A DNA stretch of 64,000 nt. It comes from CAVSJA01 sp963728145 (GTDB lineage: Bacteria; Bacteroidota; Bacteroidia; Chitinophagales; Chitinophagaceae). A model generated the notes under the pieces. That model made no database searches. It saw nothing but the letters and a program-made list of their open reading frames with translations, and was not told the origin of the DNA. Within the stretch, counting starts at the first letter, position 1, and every line of letters begins with the position of its first letter. Both the position numbers and the translations under genes were made by a program. The stretch spans positions 620,001 through 684,000 of the forward strand of contig CAVSJA010000007.1 in assembly GCA_963728145.1 (NCBI GenBank), given 5' to 3'. Shown here piece by piece: positions 1 through 8,635 of the stretch.

Positions 1-251
1 GGCGCAAAGTCGCCTGTTACATTATATGCCCATTGCTGTTGTAAGGGAATGCCGAATAGTGCAACTCTGCCCACTTTGTTTCCCATCACCTGCAGAAAAT
101 CTTTTATCGGCACTCCCTTTTGAATATAATTCGTAAGATGAAAATGAACATCGTTGAACAGAATGCTGTCTGCAGTCTTGCTTCCCTGTCCATACAAATT
201 ATCTGCAAGACCCCAAAGTATGACCCATGGGATCCCGATAAATGCCAGAAA
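1..251 (-). CDS. Amidohydrolase-family protein, N-terminal part (runs off the window)
   Basis: About 83 codons of an open frame enter the left edge of the window. The translation contains DVHFHLTNYIQKGV, whose H-x-H fits the first metal-binding motif of amidohydrolase-type TIM barrels, and a hydrophobic N-terminus (LAFIGIPWVILWGLADN) resembling a signal peptide. No ATG, GTG or TTG precedes this hydrophobic stretch in frame. A GTG followed by Lys-Ile-Ile lies at 261 in the neighbouring frame, so a one-base error or a rare start is likely. It follows the glutaminase gene by about 20 bases on the same strand and is probably the third gene of that operon. The substrate cannot be told. Confidence 0.6.
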
Positions 252-273
252 TTATTTTCACGCCTATCTACTT

Positions 274-1311
274 TTATTTAGGTTGTACCAGGTAAGGATT
301 TACTTTTAATTCTTTTACGATATCATAAATCGTCATCTGTGCTTTTACGCTATTGCCAGCAGCATTTAATGGAGGGGAGATGACAGCAATTCCAAATTTA
401 CCCGGGCATACAGCAATAATTCCACCTCCAACGCCACTCTTTGCAGGAAGTCCAACTGCAAATAACCACTGTCCTGAATCATCATACAATCCGGCAGTGG
501 ACATTACCGACATTGTAAATGCCGCTGCTTCGGGTGTAACAACTTTCTTTTTCGTCATGGGATTGATTCCTCCATTAGCAAGAGTTGCGGCCATTACTGC
601 AAGATCTTTTGCATTTACATTAATGGCGCATTGTTTTGTATAAACATCAGTAGATTGTACGGGATCAAAATACATCCTGCCATAAGCCAAAAGAAGGTGT
701 GCAATTGCCTGGTTACGTAAATTGTCCCCGGCTTCGCTTATATATACGGGTCCATTTAAGTACAATGGTGCTCCCGCAAAATCGGAATGAGTTTGAAGCA
801 CATTTTTCCATTTTGCGGCAGAATCTGCTCCCTTGATCATGCTTACACATGCAATTGCTCCGGGATTTACTAAGGGATTGATCTCCTTTCCTCTTTGCAA
901 TTCGATAGCGACAATAGAATTAAATCTCAATCCTGTTGCATCAACTCCAATCTTATCCATTACGGCTTTGGCTCCTGATTCGTCAATTACTTTAGCCAAC
1001 GTGAATACTTTTGAAATAGATTGAATTGAGACCCGTGAACCGAGGTCTCCTTTTGTATAAACCTTACCGTCCATTGTTACGATGGCGATTCCGTAAATAT
1101 TAGGATCCACATTTGCCAACTCCTTTATATAATCAGCATTTTTTCCTTCTTTCAGATTTTTATTCTTTTCATATGCTTTGTCGATAGCTGCCTGGTAGTC
1201 TACTGCAGGATTACTGGCAGGAGCAGTTTTGCCCTGCGCATTCGATATGTTGCTATTTCCGACCAGTAACAAAAGCAGGGACCCAAAGAAGAATGTCTTT
1301 TTCATACCCAT
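274..1311 (-). CDS. glsA: Glutaminase with an export signal
   Basis: Glutaminase of the serine-dependent, beta-lactamase-fold family, which hydrolyses L-glutamine to glutamate and ammonia. The SxxK motif is visible as QSISK (Ser98, Lys101 in the 345-residue form), followed by the conserved NPGAIA segment and an internal NAKDLAVMAATLANGG block. Unlike typical cytoplasmic bacterial glutaminases it begins with a signal peptide (KKTFFFGSLLLLLVG, cleavage probably after SNA), so a periplasmic location is inferred. A second ATG at 1305 (MKKTFF) is an equally good start. It lies 5 bases after the porin gene and just before the amidohydrolase, which suggests co-transcription and use of glutamine or related amides entering through the porin. 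Confidence 0.93.
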   Translation of the reverse strand: MGMKKTFFFGSLLLLLVGNSNISNAQGKTAPASNPAVDYQAAIDKAYEKNKNLKEGKNADYIKELANVDPNIYGIAIVTMDGKVYTKGDLGSRVSIQSISKVFTLAKVIDESGAKAVMDKIGVDATGLRFNSIVAIELQRGKEINPLVNPGAIACVSMIKGADSAAKWKNVLQTHSDFAGAPLYLNGPVYISEAGDNLRNQAIAHLLLAYGRMYFDPVQSTDVYTKQCAINVNAKDLAVMAATLANGGINPMTKKKVVTPEAAAFTMSVMSTAGLYDDSGQWLFAVGLPAKSGVGGGIIAVCPGKFGIAVISPPLNAAGNSVKAQMTIYDIVKELKVNPYLVQPK

Positions 1312-1316
1312 TTTAT

Positions 1317-2522
1317 TTAGTTGTCTTTATTATAAAAAGTCTGCGAGAAATTGTATTTGAAAGAGAATTGAACTTTCATTATATCGGTGTCCCATCCATC
1401 GCTGAAGTTTTCGCGGGTTCCCCACTGAAATTCTACACCCATCATTGCATTCTTATATGGATACCACATAAGATTGCCGACTGCATACTGTCCCATTTTA
1501 AACGCGCTAGGAGCTTGTGCATCGGAATTGTCGATGTCAATAGAAGAATAACCAATCGCTGTACTGAATTTTTCATTCCAGGTATGATCAATGAATGCAC
1601 TGATGCCGGTAACGGGAAGTGCTACACCAATAACCGGTCTCATGGGATCACTAAGGTTATTTTTTATACCAATATCTACCGGGGCATCGTTCATGTAGTT
1701 TTGAATTCCTTCACCATATAAGTAGGAACCTCTAAACACCGTTTTCTTCCCGATATTAATATTGGTGCTCAGGTTCAAACCCCAGCCGAGCGCATCACCG
1801 CTTAAATCAAAAGGAGTGGGTGATTGATCTTCCCATTCTATCTGTCTTACAATACCCGCAAGTTCTATGTAGCCAAAACCAAATGCTCTCCGGTACTCAG
1901 CTGAAAGATCAGGAAGAGGAAACCTGGGTTTGACATCCCCTAATTCTATACGATCCGAATAGATACCCTGATCTGCGCTTGCACCCGGTCTTTCTAATGC
2001 AATCGTCAATCTTGTAGGTCCCTGGATGGGCATGAATCTAAGTTGAACGTTACGGAAGAAAGCCATGCCAGTTGGTCCCCAATACTCAACTGTATTTGGG
2101 AACACATCAATGTCCATGAACGGGCTCCAGTATTGTCCCGCTCCAAATTTTCCTAACTCCGCATACGCATGACGTAAACGAATTGTTGTTTGACCTGCAT
2201 CCACCCCTGTTCCAAACATTTCAAACTCGAAATGTGTCCTTAACTCTCCGAGACCTGTTTGAAAGTAATTCTTAAATCCAAGCCTTGTTTGACGTACTGA
2301 AAAGAAAAAGTTACCATCAGTTCCGAATTCATTCTCGAAGGATGGAAGCTTGGTGGGTCTTACGACGTCGAACCAGTCCGGATGAATCTGGTTGAAGTTA
2401 TAACCCATATCCATCATGATAAATCCATAGATTTCCATGGTTTTCTTCTTTTCTTCATCTTGTGCAATAAGAAGGTTACTAAAAGCCATGGAGGCCAGAA
2501 GTAGCATAAAAATTCTTTTCAT
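1317..2522 (-). CDS. DcaP-like outer-membrane porin
   Basis: A 401-residue secreted protein with a clear signal peptide (MKRIFMLLLASMAFSNLLIAQ). The mature part has alternating aromatic/hydrophobic strands (MEIYGFIMMDMGYNF, RQTRLGFKN, RLRHAYAELG) and ends in an aromatic-rich strand (FSFKYNFSQTFYN) as expected for an outer-membrane beta-barrel. The order of motifs resembles the DcaP-like trimeric porin family, which passes small anionic solutes. It is the first gene of the apparent porin-glutaminase-amidohydrolase operon. Assignment to a porin is firm; the DcaP subfamily and the substrate are inference. Confidence 0.78.
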   Translation of the reverse strand: MKRIFMLLLASMAFSNLLIAQDEEKKKTMEIYGFIMMDMGYNFNQIHPDWFDVVRPTKLPSFENEFGTDGNFFFSVRQTRLGFKNYFQTGLGELRTHFEFEMFGTGVDAGQTTIRLRHAYAELGKFGAGQYWSPFMDIDVFPNTVEYWGPTGMAFFRNVQLRFMPIQGPTRLTIALERPGASADQGIYSDRIELGDVKPRFPLPDLSAEYRRAFGFGYIELAGIVRQIEWEDQSPTPFDLSGDALGWGLNLSTNINIGKKTVFRGSYLYGEGIQNYMNDAPVDIGIKNNLSDPMRPVIGVALPVTGISAFIDHTWNEKFSTAIGYSSIDIDNSDAQAPSAFKMGQYAVGNLMWYPYKNAMMGVEFQWGTRENFSDGWDTDIMKVQFSFKYNFSQTFYNKDN

Positions 2523-2882
2523 CTTGCTTTAGGTTTTTAATACTAAAATGGACGCAAGTAATTTTTTATTACTGTTTTGAATTGCCTGCGCGGTTGAGAA
2601 TACTTAGCCAGCTATCGCTGACTAATAACTTAATTGTTGGTGTGGACAGAAATGAGGGAGCGTAACAAAAGACTACTATGCAGGTTTCCCTTGCTGCAAG
2701 GCAATTCAAATTATTCTGCAAAAATTATCAGAAAGAATACGCGACGGAACGAACTTTTTTAAAACTTAGATGGAGAACTCAAATGGACTTGTTTAGTTTT
2801 CAGGCTAAGGATCAGAGGGATGAACCGAAGGTAGGACAAATAAAACCAAATAAATGGTCAATCCAGCCAAAATTTAGAATGT
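2523..2882. other. Intergenic region without a convincing gene
   Basis: This stretch separates the 5' end of the porin operon from the 3' end of the cysteine synthase-like gene. The promoter of the porin operon must lie in its left part, but I see no clear TAnnTTTG box. A plus-strand frame of 84 codons exists but has no ribosome binding site and an unremarkable composition. Confidence 0.5.
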
Positions 2883-3794
2883 TTATGCATATAAATCACC
2901 TTTCAGATATTTCAATCCCGAATCCGGGATAATGGTTACAATCGTCTTGCCCTTGCCAATTACCCTGGCCCTTTGAATTGCGGCCCACACATTTGCACCA
3001 GCGGTGGTACCTCCGAATATACCTTCCTGTTTGGCAAGTTTCCTAGCAGTTTCATAGGCATCCTGGTCAGAAACGGCGATGATATCATCTGCAAGATCCA
3101 ACCTGCAAATTGAAGGCACGAATCCGGATCCAATGCCTTCAAGCCGATGCGTACCCGATTTATCTCCTCCTGAAAGTGCACGCACATTTAACGGTTCAAT
3201 CGGGATGCAACGAATGCCCGGTATTTCTTTTTTGAAGACCTCTGCATTTCCCGAAAATGCACCGCCGGTACCTACACCCATGATGAACTCGTTTATATCT
3301 TTTCCTAACACTCTAATAATTTCCCGCGCCATTTGATGATAGGCATTTCGGTTATCTACATTATTGAACTGATCCGTCCAAAACGTATTGGGTTGTTTGC
3401 TCAATTCTCTCGCTCTTGCAATCATGCTATCGATTAGCTTCGCTGTTATTTTTCGATTTTCACTTGGGAAGACTTCCAGTGTCGCGCCAAATGCTCGCAT
3501 CGTTTGAAGCTTCTCTTCAGCGAAGGCATCAGAGGATACGAAATATGCTTTATATCCTTTTGTTGCGCAAACCATCGCCAGAGAACTTCCCGTACTTCCA
3601 CCTGTGTAATCGAGTATCGTTCCTCCAGTCTTTATATCACCTCTTTTTTCCGCGCCTTCCACCATTGACAAAGCCATTCGGTCTTTCATGCTGCCTGTTG
3701 GATTTGCACCTTCATACTTTACATATATGTCCGCGGAGTTTGGTTCCGAAAGCCGTTCTAATTTAATTAATGGGGTTTTACCGATTGCGCTCAT
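2883..3794 (-). CDS. PLP-dependent cysteine synthase family protein
   Basis: A 303-residue fold-type II PLP enzyme related to cysteine synthase (CysK/CysM) and cystathionine beta-synthase. The Schiff-base lysine is Lys37 in NPTGSMKDRMA, and GVGTGGAFSG matches the phosphate-binding glycine loop. The substrate loop reads TGGSTGSSLA (residues 64-73), where classical cysteine synthases have a T-S-G-N-T-G loop; the Asn is replaced by Ser, so O-acetylserine need not be the substrate. It is slightly short for the family. A TAACTTTG promoter-like box lies 22 bases upstream of the start codon. It stands alone between a DUF5694 gene and the porin operon. Family is certain, the reaction is not. Confidence 0.87.
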   Translation of the reverse strand: MSAIGKTPLIKLERLSEPNSADIYVKYEGANPTGSMKDRMALSMVEGAEKRGDIKTGGTILDYTGGSTGSSLAMVCATKGYKAYFVSSDAFAEEKLQTMRAFGATLEVFPSENRKITAKLIDSMIARARELSKQPNTFWTDQFNNVDNRNAYHQMAREIIRVLGKDINEFIMGVGTGGAFSGNAEVFKKEIPGIRCIPIEPLNVRALSGGDKSGTHRLEGIGSGFVPSICRLDLADDIIAVSDQDAYETARKLAKQEGIFGGTTAGANVWAAIQRARVIGKGKTIVTIIPDSGLKYLKGDLYA

Positions 3795-3816
3795 GATTGA
3801 TAAGATTAATGAGCAG

Positions 3817-3824
3817 CAAAGTTA
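3817..3824 (-). promoter_or_regulatory. Putative -7 promoter box (TAACTTTG)
   Basis: Matches the Bacteroidota housekeeping -7 consensus TAnnTTTG, on the minus strand, 22 bases before the start of the cysteine synthase-like gene. No clear -33 partner was identified. Confidence 0.4.
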
Positions 3825-3877
3825 ACCAGCTGTGCTTATTGTTTTATGTATCAGTTTGGCCCCAAAATTCATTTGGA

Positions 3878-4678
3878 TCAAAGTACCATGTTAACGGGTA
3901 CCAATTCTATATTCTTATTGTATTTCATCATTTCACCCAACAACGCAGTATGTGCCGAACCAAAGATCACCAGAATTCTTTCTTCCTTTCCATTAAGGCG
4001 TTTAAGAATATTTTCATAGATGATCATATTCCTTCTCCACCATTCACTGGTGAGATAAGATCCGACATGGTTTCCTTCTTTACCAGCAATAAGAAAATCA
4101 AAGTACACGCCAACCGCGAACGCATTTCCTTCCTTTGTGTTTTGTGCAAGCAGCAATTCGCGGATCGAATTTTTCTTTAAGGATTCATTGAAAAGATTCT
4201 GTATGCTGTCAATAGACCTCTTGATGTATTCCAACAAATTAAACTGCCTGGCTTCCGTTGCTGATTTCATCAGGCTATCGAATGGGAATGCCGATTCCCT
4301 GTAGTCTACCGCGTATAATTTCTGAAGATCTAATTCCTTTGCAAGCCGGAATCCTAATTGATGAGTTTCCGATCCTTTGAGTGTAAACGAACCGGATTTG
4401 TAATTGGAGAGATTGCTATCCAGTCTGGCCTGTGATTCAACGGGAGCTTCGACAAATATTTTATCAGGCTTAAATTCCTTCAATTTATTCAACACCTCTC
4501 TTACTTCCTGTTGACGCTTTTCAGAAAGTATATTGGCATTTTCAAATTTAGCAACATCGAGACCCGGGTTGTCAAAATGAAAACAGCCGAGTAGCACAAC
4601 TTTTGTTCTTGGTTGTTGCGCGACTACGGAAGCGAACATCAGTAATGATGCACATACTATTGGCAAATACTTTCTCAT
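3878..4678 (-). CDS. DUF5694 domain-containing secreted protein
   Basis: A 266-residue protein with a signal peptide (MRKYLPIVCASLLMFASVVAQ). The mature part begins with TKVVLLGCFHFDNPGLDVAK and continues with KPDKIFVEAPVE and a C-terminal ILVIFGSAHTALLGEMM, the pattern of DUF5694 proteins, which are distantly similar to TraB/GumN-type folds. Members conserve the two histidines seen here (CFHFDNPG and GSAHT), suggesting a metal or catalytic site, but no activity is established as far as I know. The gene is monocistronic in appearance, about 80 bases from the next gene. Function unknown. Confidence 0.8.
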   Translation of the reverse strand: MRKYLPIVCASLLMFASVVAQQPRTKVVLLGCFHFDNPGLDVAKFENANILSEKRQQEVREVLNKLKEFKPDKIFVEAPVESQARLDSNLSNYKSGSFTLKGSETHQLGFRLAKELDLQKLYAVDYRESAFPFDSLMKSATEARQFNLLEYIKRSIDSIQNLFNESLKKNSIRELLLAQNTKEGNAFAVGVYFDFLIAGKEGNHVGSYLTSEWWRRNMIIYENILKRLNGKEERILVIFGSAHTALLGEMMKYNKNIELVPVNMVL

Positions 4679-4825
4679 GTAAAAAATTTTGAGTAAGACT
4701 ACAACAGAAGGAAATAAGTTACAGAGTATTTTTTGATCAGGTTGATAAATGTCAAAAGCAAATACATACAGCAGCCTCGTACCCCCGAATTGAGGGATAC
4801 GTGGTCCGTGGCAGTGGCTTGCAGT

Positions 4826-5773
4826 TTATTTACTCATGGCCCAAACCTCGCCCGACCAACTATCATCTCTGCCGGTTTTACCACTATATACCCAGAGTTT
4901 GTTGGCAAATACGATGCTATGTTTTGCTGTTCGGGTAGACCAGGGTGTTGGAGATGTTTGCCTGACCCAATTCATTCCGTCATTCGTACTCCATACATCA
5001 TTATGTTCTCTTCCTCCCAAAAACCATAGTTTATTATCAAATACCTGGAGACCGAAATTTAATCTGCCTTTCCATGGAGTTCTCTCAGCGACCAGCTTCC
5101 AATTTGATCCGTCATCTGATGACCAGATATCTGACTTGTCGGGACCACCAATCATTAATAGTTTGCTCTTAAATTTTACGATCTCTGGTTCTCTCGGAGT
5201 CCAGGAAGCATTCGCAGTTTCCCTGCTCCAGTTCTTTCCATCTTCTGAAGACCATATATCATTAAAAAATTCCCTGGGTGTTTGATCTTTTTTACCTGAA
5301 GAGATAGCGCCGCCGTATAGAATCATTTTATTATTGTGTACGATCACGAAGTGATTTCTTCTTTCAGACCATTCAGCTTTTACTTTAACCTGTTGCCAAT
5401 TAAATCCATCATTCGAACACCATACATCGTTATAAAATTTATCCCAGCTCTTCATGCCACCCATCATCCAGAGCTTTCCATTAAAGAAAGTAAAACTCAT
5501 CCCATGTCTTTCGCCCCAATCGGTTTTCGGTCTGGCCTTCCAGTTAAGTCCATCATCAGAAATCCAGGTAAACCTTTGACCGATGATGTATAGTTTGTCT
5601 TCAAAAGCAACAATAGGTACAATTCCCATTGGCCATTTCCCCTTCTTCCAATTTTCCGGGAATCTTCCACTCCCAGGCCGCCTTTCCATTTTCCATTTGT
5701 AAGTATTGTCGTTTGTTGAGGACAAACAAAGCGAAAATATTAGGAGAAGAATGAAGGGACCGATGCGACTCAT
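4826..5773 (-). CDS. Secreted Kelch-type beta-propeller protein
   Basis: A 315-residue protein with an N-terminal hydrophobic export signal (GPFILLLIFSLCLSS). The rest is about six repeats of 45-50 residues, each with a hydrophobic strand and glycine pair (KLWMMGGMK, KMILYGGAI, KLLMIGGPD, KLWFLGGRE, KLWVYSGKT) followed by an Asp-box-like turn (SSDDGSNW, SSEDGKNW, STNDGMNW). This is a Kelch/galactose-oxidase-like propeller. No catalytic cysteine-tyrosine pair of galactose oxidase can be recognised, so it is probably a binding or structural protein outside the cytoplasmic membrane. It has no type IX sorting domain and no lipobox. Confidence 0.75.
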   Translation of the reverse strand: MSRIGPFILLLIFSLCLSSTNDNTYKWKMERRPGSGRFPENWKKGKWPMGIVPIVAFEDKLYIIGQRFTWISDDGLNWKARPKTDWGERHGMSFTFFNGKLWMMGGMKSWDKFYNDVWCSNDGFNWQQVKVKAEWSERRNHFVIVHNNKMILYGGAISSGKKDQTPREFFNDIWSSEDGKNWSRETANASWTPREPEIVKFKSKLLMIGGPDKSDIWSSDDGSNWKLVAERTPWKGRLNFGLQVFDNKLWFLGGREHNDVWSTNDGMNWVRQTSPTPWSTRTAKHSIVFANKLWVYSGKTGRDDSWSGEVWAMSK

Positions 5774-5900
5774 AGACCTTGTTTGGATGAAATTAATTCC
5801 ACCTAAAGGCTATTTCAAACTTGTTACCTGAACAGGAATAATTACTTGATGAAATGCTGCTATTTGTGTCGCGGGAATTCTTCCGTACTTCTGTTCTTTC

Positions 5901-5971
5901 CCAGTCAACCAGTAAACTAATTAACCCCGCCATTTCCGCGAAAGCGGGAACAACTCAATCAACCAGTCACC
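5901..5971. repeat. Simple-repeat arm with central CCCGC/GCGGG palindrome
   Basis: Downstream of the minus-strand FG-GAP gene. Read from that gene it contains GGTTGATTGAGTTG, then a hairpin (CCCGC at 5926-5930 paired with GCGGG at 5944-5948), then GGGGTTAATTAG and GGTTGACTGGG. The word is the one used in the inverted repeats elsewhere in the window, but here both arms have the same orientation and the hairpin is separate. The hairpin may terminate the FG-GAP transcript; no U-run is present. Confidence 0.5.
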
Positions 5972-5991
5972 CCCTTTCCTGTTCTCCACCC

Positions 5992-7692
5992 TCAATTCAC
6001 TTTCCCAAACACTGTCTTACCAACGGCGCCAAAACCCGGCACTCCAATAAGGAAGCGTTTGTTGTTGCCGTCAATTGCAACCGATGCTCCGAATCCATTA
6101 TTGGGGAAGGAAAACGGGTCTCCGAATTCTTGTATCCTTTGCCAGAAAGCCCCGACTCGCACAAGTATCATTGTTGCGCCTATTGATCCGCCTCCAAATG
6201 GTATTACACTCTCATAGCTAATGATTGCATAATTACCGGAGATTGAAACAGAAGTTCCGAAATCATTGTATGTGGAGCCGTTGGTGACTTCTACCATTGT
6301 CATCCATACACTACCATTCGTTTTATAAATGGTTGCGGATCCTTCTGATAAAATTCCTCCGAGGTGATCATTAATAGCTCCCACAATCGCAAAGTTTCCT
6401 GAAATTGAAACACTTGATCCAAAATTATCATCTGCCAATTCCGTTGAGCCACCACTTAGTTTTTGCATAAGCGACCAGGTAGAGCCGTTAAAGTCATAAG
6501 TAGTTGCGGAACCAGAATTTGATGCCAAACCGTCATCTAATGGAGCGCCTATTATCGCGTATTGATTTGAAATGGATACGGAATATCCGAAATGATCACC
6601 TGCAGCACCACCTGGTCCGGTTACCTTGTTAGTAAATACCCAAGTACTGCCATTGAATAGAAAGAAAGCCGCTGAACCCTCATCGATTGAAGATCCATCA
6701 TCATCAAGCATAGCACCTACTACAGCATTGTTTCCCGAAATGGCAACGCTATTGCCAAATCCATCGTTCGCAGCTCCTGTTGGGTCAATTAGTTTTTGCA
6801 GAAATACCCATGAGCTTCCATTGTACTGGTAGATATTCGCCGATCCCTGATTGGGATTTGTCCCAACGTTGTCGCCCTTAATACCTACGATCGCAAAGTT
6901 TCCGAAGATAGCTACTGTAAACCCGAATGTATCAAGCGCTGCTCCGCCAGCTTCAGTAATTTTTTGCATGAATTCCCAACTGGTGCCATTAAAGCGATAG
7001 ATACTAGCGGAACCCTGGTGTGCATTGGCCCCAACTTCGTCAAATGGAGCACCAATGATTGCAAAATTTCCCGAAACAGCCACGCTGCCACCAAAATAAT
7101 CTCCTGGCAAACCGGTGCTGTCACCCACGGGATTATATTCGCCAATATTATTGATGCTGCAATCACCCCATGAACCATATCCTACATTGCCACCGGAACT
7201 TGAACTGATTTCTCCCTTATTGATCCAGCTTAGATTTCCCGAACTGTTTGTGCCGAGAATTTGATTCGGTTGACCCGTGACTCCATTTGTTTTTATTGTA
7301 CCCGTCAGATTTATGTTTCCGGCGACATCGAGTTTATTCAGTGGATTCTTATTTCCAATGCCGATATTTCCATTGGTGCGAAGCGTCAACAATGAATCAT
7401 TGATATTGCTAAGCAGATCCGAGGTCGTTGTAAAGTAAATTCCTTGTTCTCTTCTTGCAGATATTAAGAAATCGGTTCCAAAATTATTGCCGGTATTGCG
7501 GTTACTCAATTCAAGCACGGAAGTATCCTGTAAACTCGTTGATCGTACTTTCAATTTCGATTTCAGCGCCTTCTTAATTTCTAACATTGCTGATGTGTCC
7601 GATACTGGAGTTCCATCGCGATTGATCGCAACCTGTGCGTGTAAAGATGCAAAGAAAGCAACCAGGCAAATCGTAAATATTATTTTGCGCAT
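5992..7692 (-). CDS. Secreted FG-GAP repeat protein with tail-fibre-like N-terminus
   Basis: A 566-residue protein with a signal peptide (MRKIIFTICLVAFFASLHAQ). Residues about 20-140 resemble the phage-tail-fibre-like secreted proteins of Bacteroidota (NGNIGIGNKNPLNKLDVAG). From about residue 185 come seven similar repeats of 55-62 residues built around D-x-FG-x-SV-x-ISGN-x-AIVGA and G-S-A-x-x-Y-x-x-NG-x-x-W, the FG-GAP pattern that forms a beta-propeller, found in surface adhesion proteins. Calcium-binding loops are suggested by Asp-rich turns. No type IX sorting domain follows the last repeat. It lies 21 bases after the 7714-8580 gene, whose N-terminal tail-fibre module it shares, so the two probably form an operon. 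Confidence 0.78.
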   Translation of the reverse strand: MRKIIFTICLVAFFASLHAQVAINRDGTPVSDTSAMLEIKKALKSKLKVRSTSLQDTSVLELSNRNTGNNFGTDFLISARREQGIYFTTTSDLLSNINDSLLTLRTNGNIGIGNKNPLNKLDVAGNINLTGTIKTNGVTGQPNQILGTNSSGNLSWINKGEISSSSGGNVGYGSWGDCSINNIGEYNPVGDSTGLPGDYFGGSVAVSGNFAIIGAPFDEVGANAHQGSASIYRFNGTSWEFMQKITEAGGAALDTFGFTVAIFGNFAIVGIKGDNVGTNPNQGSANIYQYNGSSWVFLQKLIDPTGAANDGFGNSVAISGNNAVVGAMLDDDGSSIDEGSAAFFLFNGSTWVFTNKVTGPGGAAGDHFGYSVSISNQYAIIGAPLDDGLASNSGSATTYDFNGSTWSLMQKLSGGSTELADDNFGSSVSISGNFAIVGAINDHLGGILSEGSATIYKTNGSVWMTMVEVTNGSTYNDFGTSVSISGNYAIISYESVIPFGGGSIGATMILVRVGAFWQRIQEFGDPFSFPNNGFGASVAIDGNNKRFLIGVPGFGAVGKTVFGKVN

Positions 7693-7713
7693 AGTAAGTA
7701 AAGGTTTTCAGGA

Positions 7714-8580
7714 TCAATAGTCATACGTTATTATAACTCCTCTAACGGTCAATACAGACCCTTCCCACTGACTGCCAGGGGCTGGAGCTACTCGAATAGA
7801 ATAAAAATGATTCGAATTATCTACCCGGTGGCCTATCGTGGTGCTGAATGTTCGTATCGCAACATCGGCCCCGGAGGTGGTAATGGTTGCCAATGGTGCA
7901 ATTCCAGTACCTACTTTTACAGAATACAAAAAGGTCAACTGAAGGTCTGATGCCACCCTGTCCTGGCTTACAAATTGAACACCGGTTACCCACGCTCCAT
8001 CCGGTAGATTCACCGGGGCACCGATTTCAACGACGGTGCCAACTTGAGAATATACGCGTTCTTCGTCCGAGACAAATAACTCCGAAACTGATGATGAATT
8101 CTTGGTGAATGCTTTTGGACTTATGCTTAGAGCTCCTGTAGTATCTACAGTTGTAAGAAAACCATTCGAAGACACACGGACAATCCGGGTACTTCCACTT
8201 GCGAGGGAACTTAGTCTGACATTACCTACAACGTCCAATTTAGCGCTTGGTGAGAGTGTTCCGATTCCTACATTGCCATTTCCACGAAATGTTGCTATAA
8301 AGACCGAATCTGATCGAATATCCAGGTATTGATGCATACTAGCGGTGGGACTTCCGGAAAAGCCACTCATTTCGATAAAGGGAGTGCTGAGAATATTTTT
8401 GAAACGGATTGTGCCAGATGCCGAAGACGTTGAATCCAAAAGCATAATTCCAGGCGATAAAGATGTTGATCTATGGTTAACCTGGAATTTTCCAACCGGA
8501 CTGGTTGTACCTATTCCTATATTCTGACAGAATAATTGAATTTGAATAACAGAAGCGATTAAAAGGAGAAATATTTTCAT
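7714..8580 (-). CDS. Secreted tail-fibre-like protein
   Basis: The ATG at 8580 gives 288 residues with a signal peptide (MKIFLLLIASVIQIQLFCQ) followed directly by NIGIGTTSPVGKFQV, and a second copy NVGIGTLSPSAKLDVVG near residue 108. Such G-I-G-T-x-x-P modules occur in phage tail fibres and in many secreted Bacteroidota proteins of unknown role. The C-terminal 130 residues are beta-rich and unrecognised. A TAGATTTG promoter box ends only six bases before the ATG, so the mRNA may be nearly leaderless. It lies directly downstream of the sensor kinase/regulator pair and upstream of the FG-GAP gene. Function unknown. Confidence 0.7.
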   Translation of the reverse strand: MKIFLLLIASVIQIQLFCQNIGIGTTSPVGKFQVNHRSTSLSPGIMLLDSTSSASGTIRFKNILSTPFIEMSGFSGSPTASMHQYLDIRSDSVFIATFRGNGNVGIGTLSPSAKLDVVGNVRLSSLASGSTRIVRVSSNGFLTTVDTTGALSISPKAFTKNSSSVSELFVSDEERVYSQVGTVVEIGAPVNLPDGAWVTGVQFVSQDRVASDLQLTFLYSVKVGTGIAPLATITTSGADVAIRTFSTTIGHRVDNSNHFYSIRVAPAPGSQWEGSVLTVRGVIITYDY

Positions 8581-8585
8581 AGACA

Positions 8586-8593
8586 CAAATCTA
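8586..8593 (-). promoter_or_regulatory. Putative -7 promoter box (TAGATTTG)
   Basis: TAnnTTTG match on the minus strand whose last base is six bases before the ATG of the tail-fibre-like gene at 8580. If used, transcription would begin at or next to the start codon. Confidence 0.4.
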
Positions 8594-8635
8594 AAAGCCG
8601 GTTGGTGAAGTCCTTATCCCATCTTGATGTGATGC

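Noticed and set aside
2678..2932. An 84-codon plus-strand frame
   Set aside because: No ribosome binding site, no recognisable domain and overlap with the end of the minus-strand PLP enzyme; likely chance.
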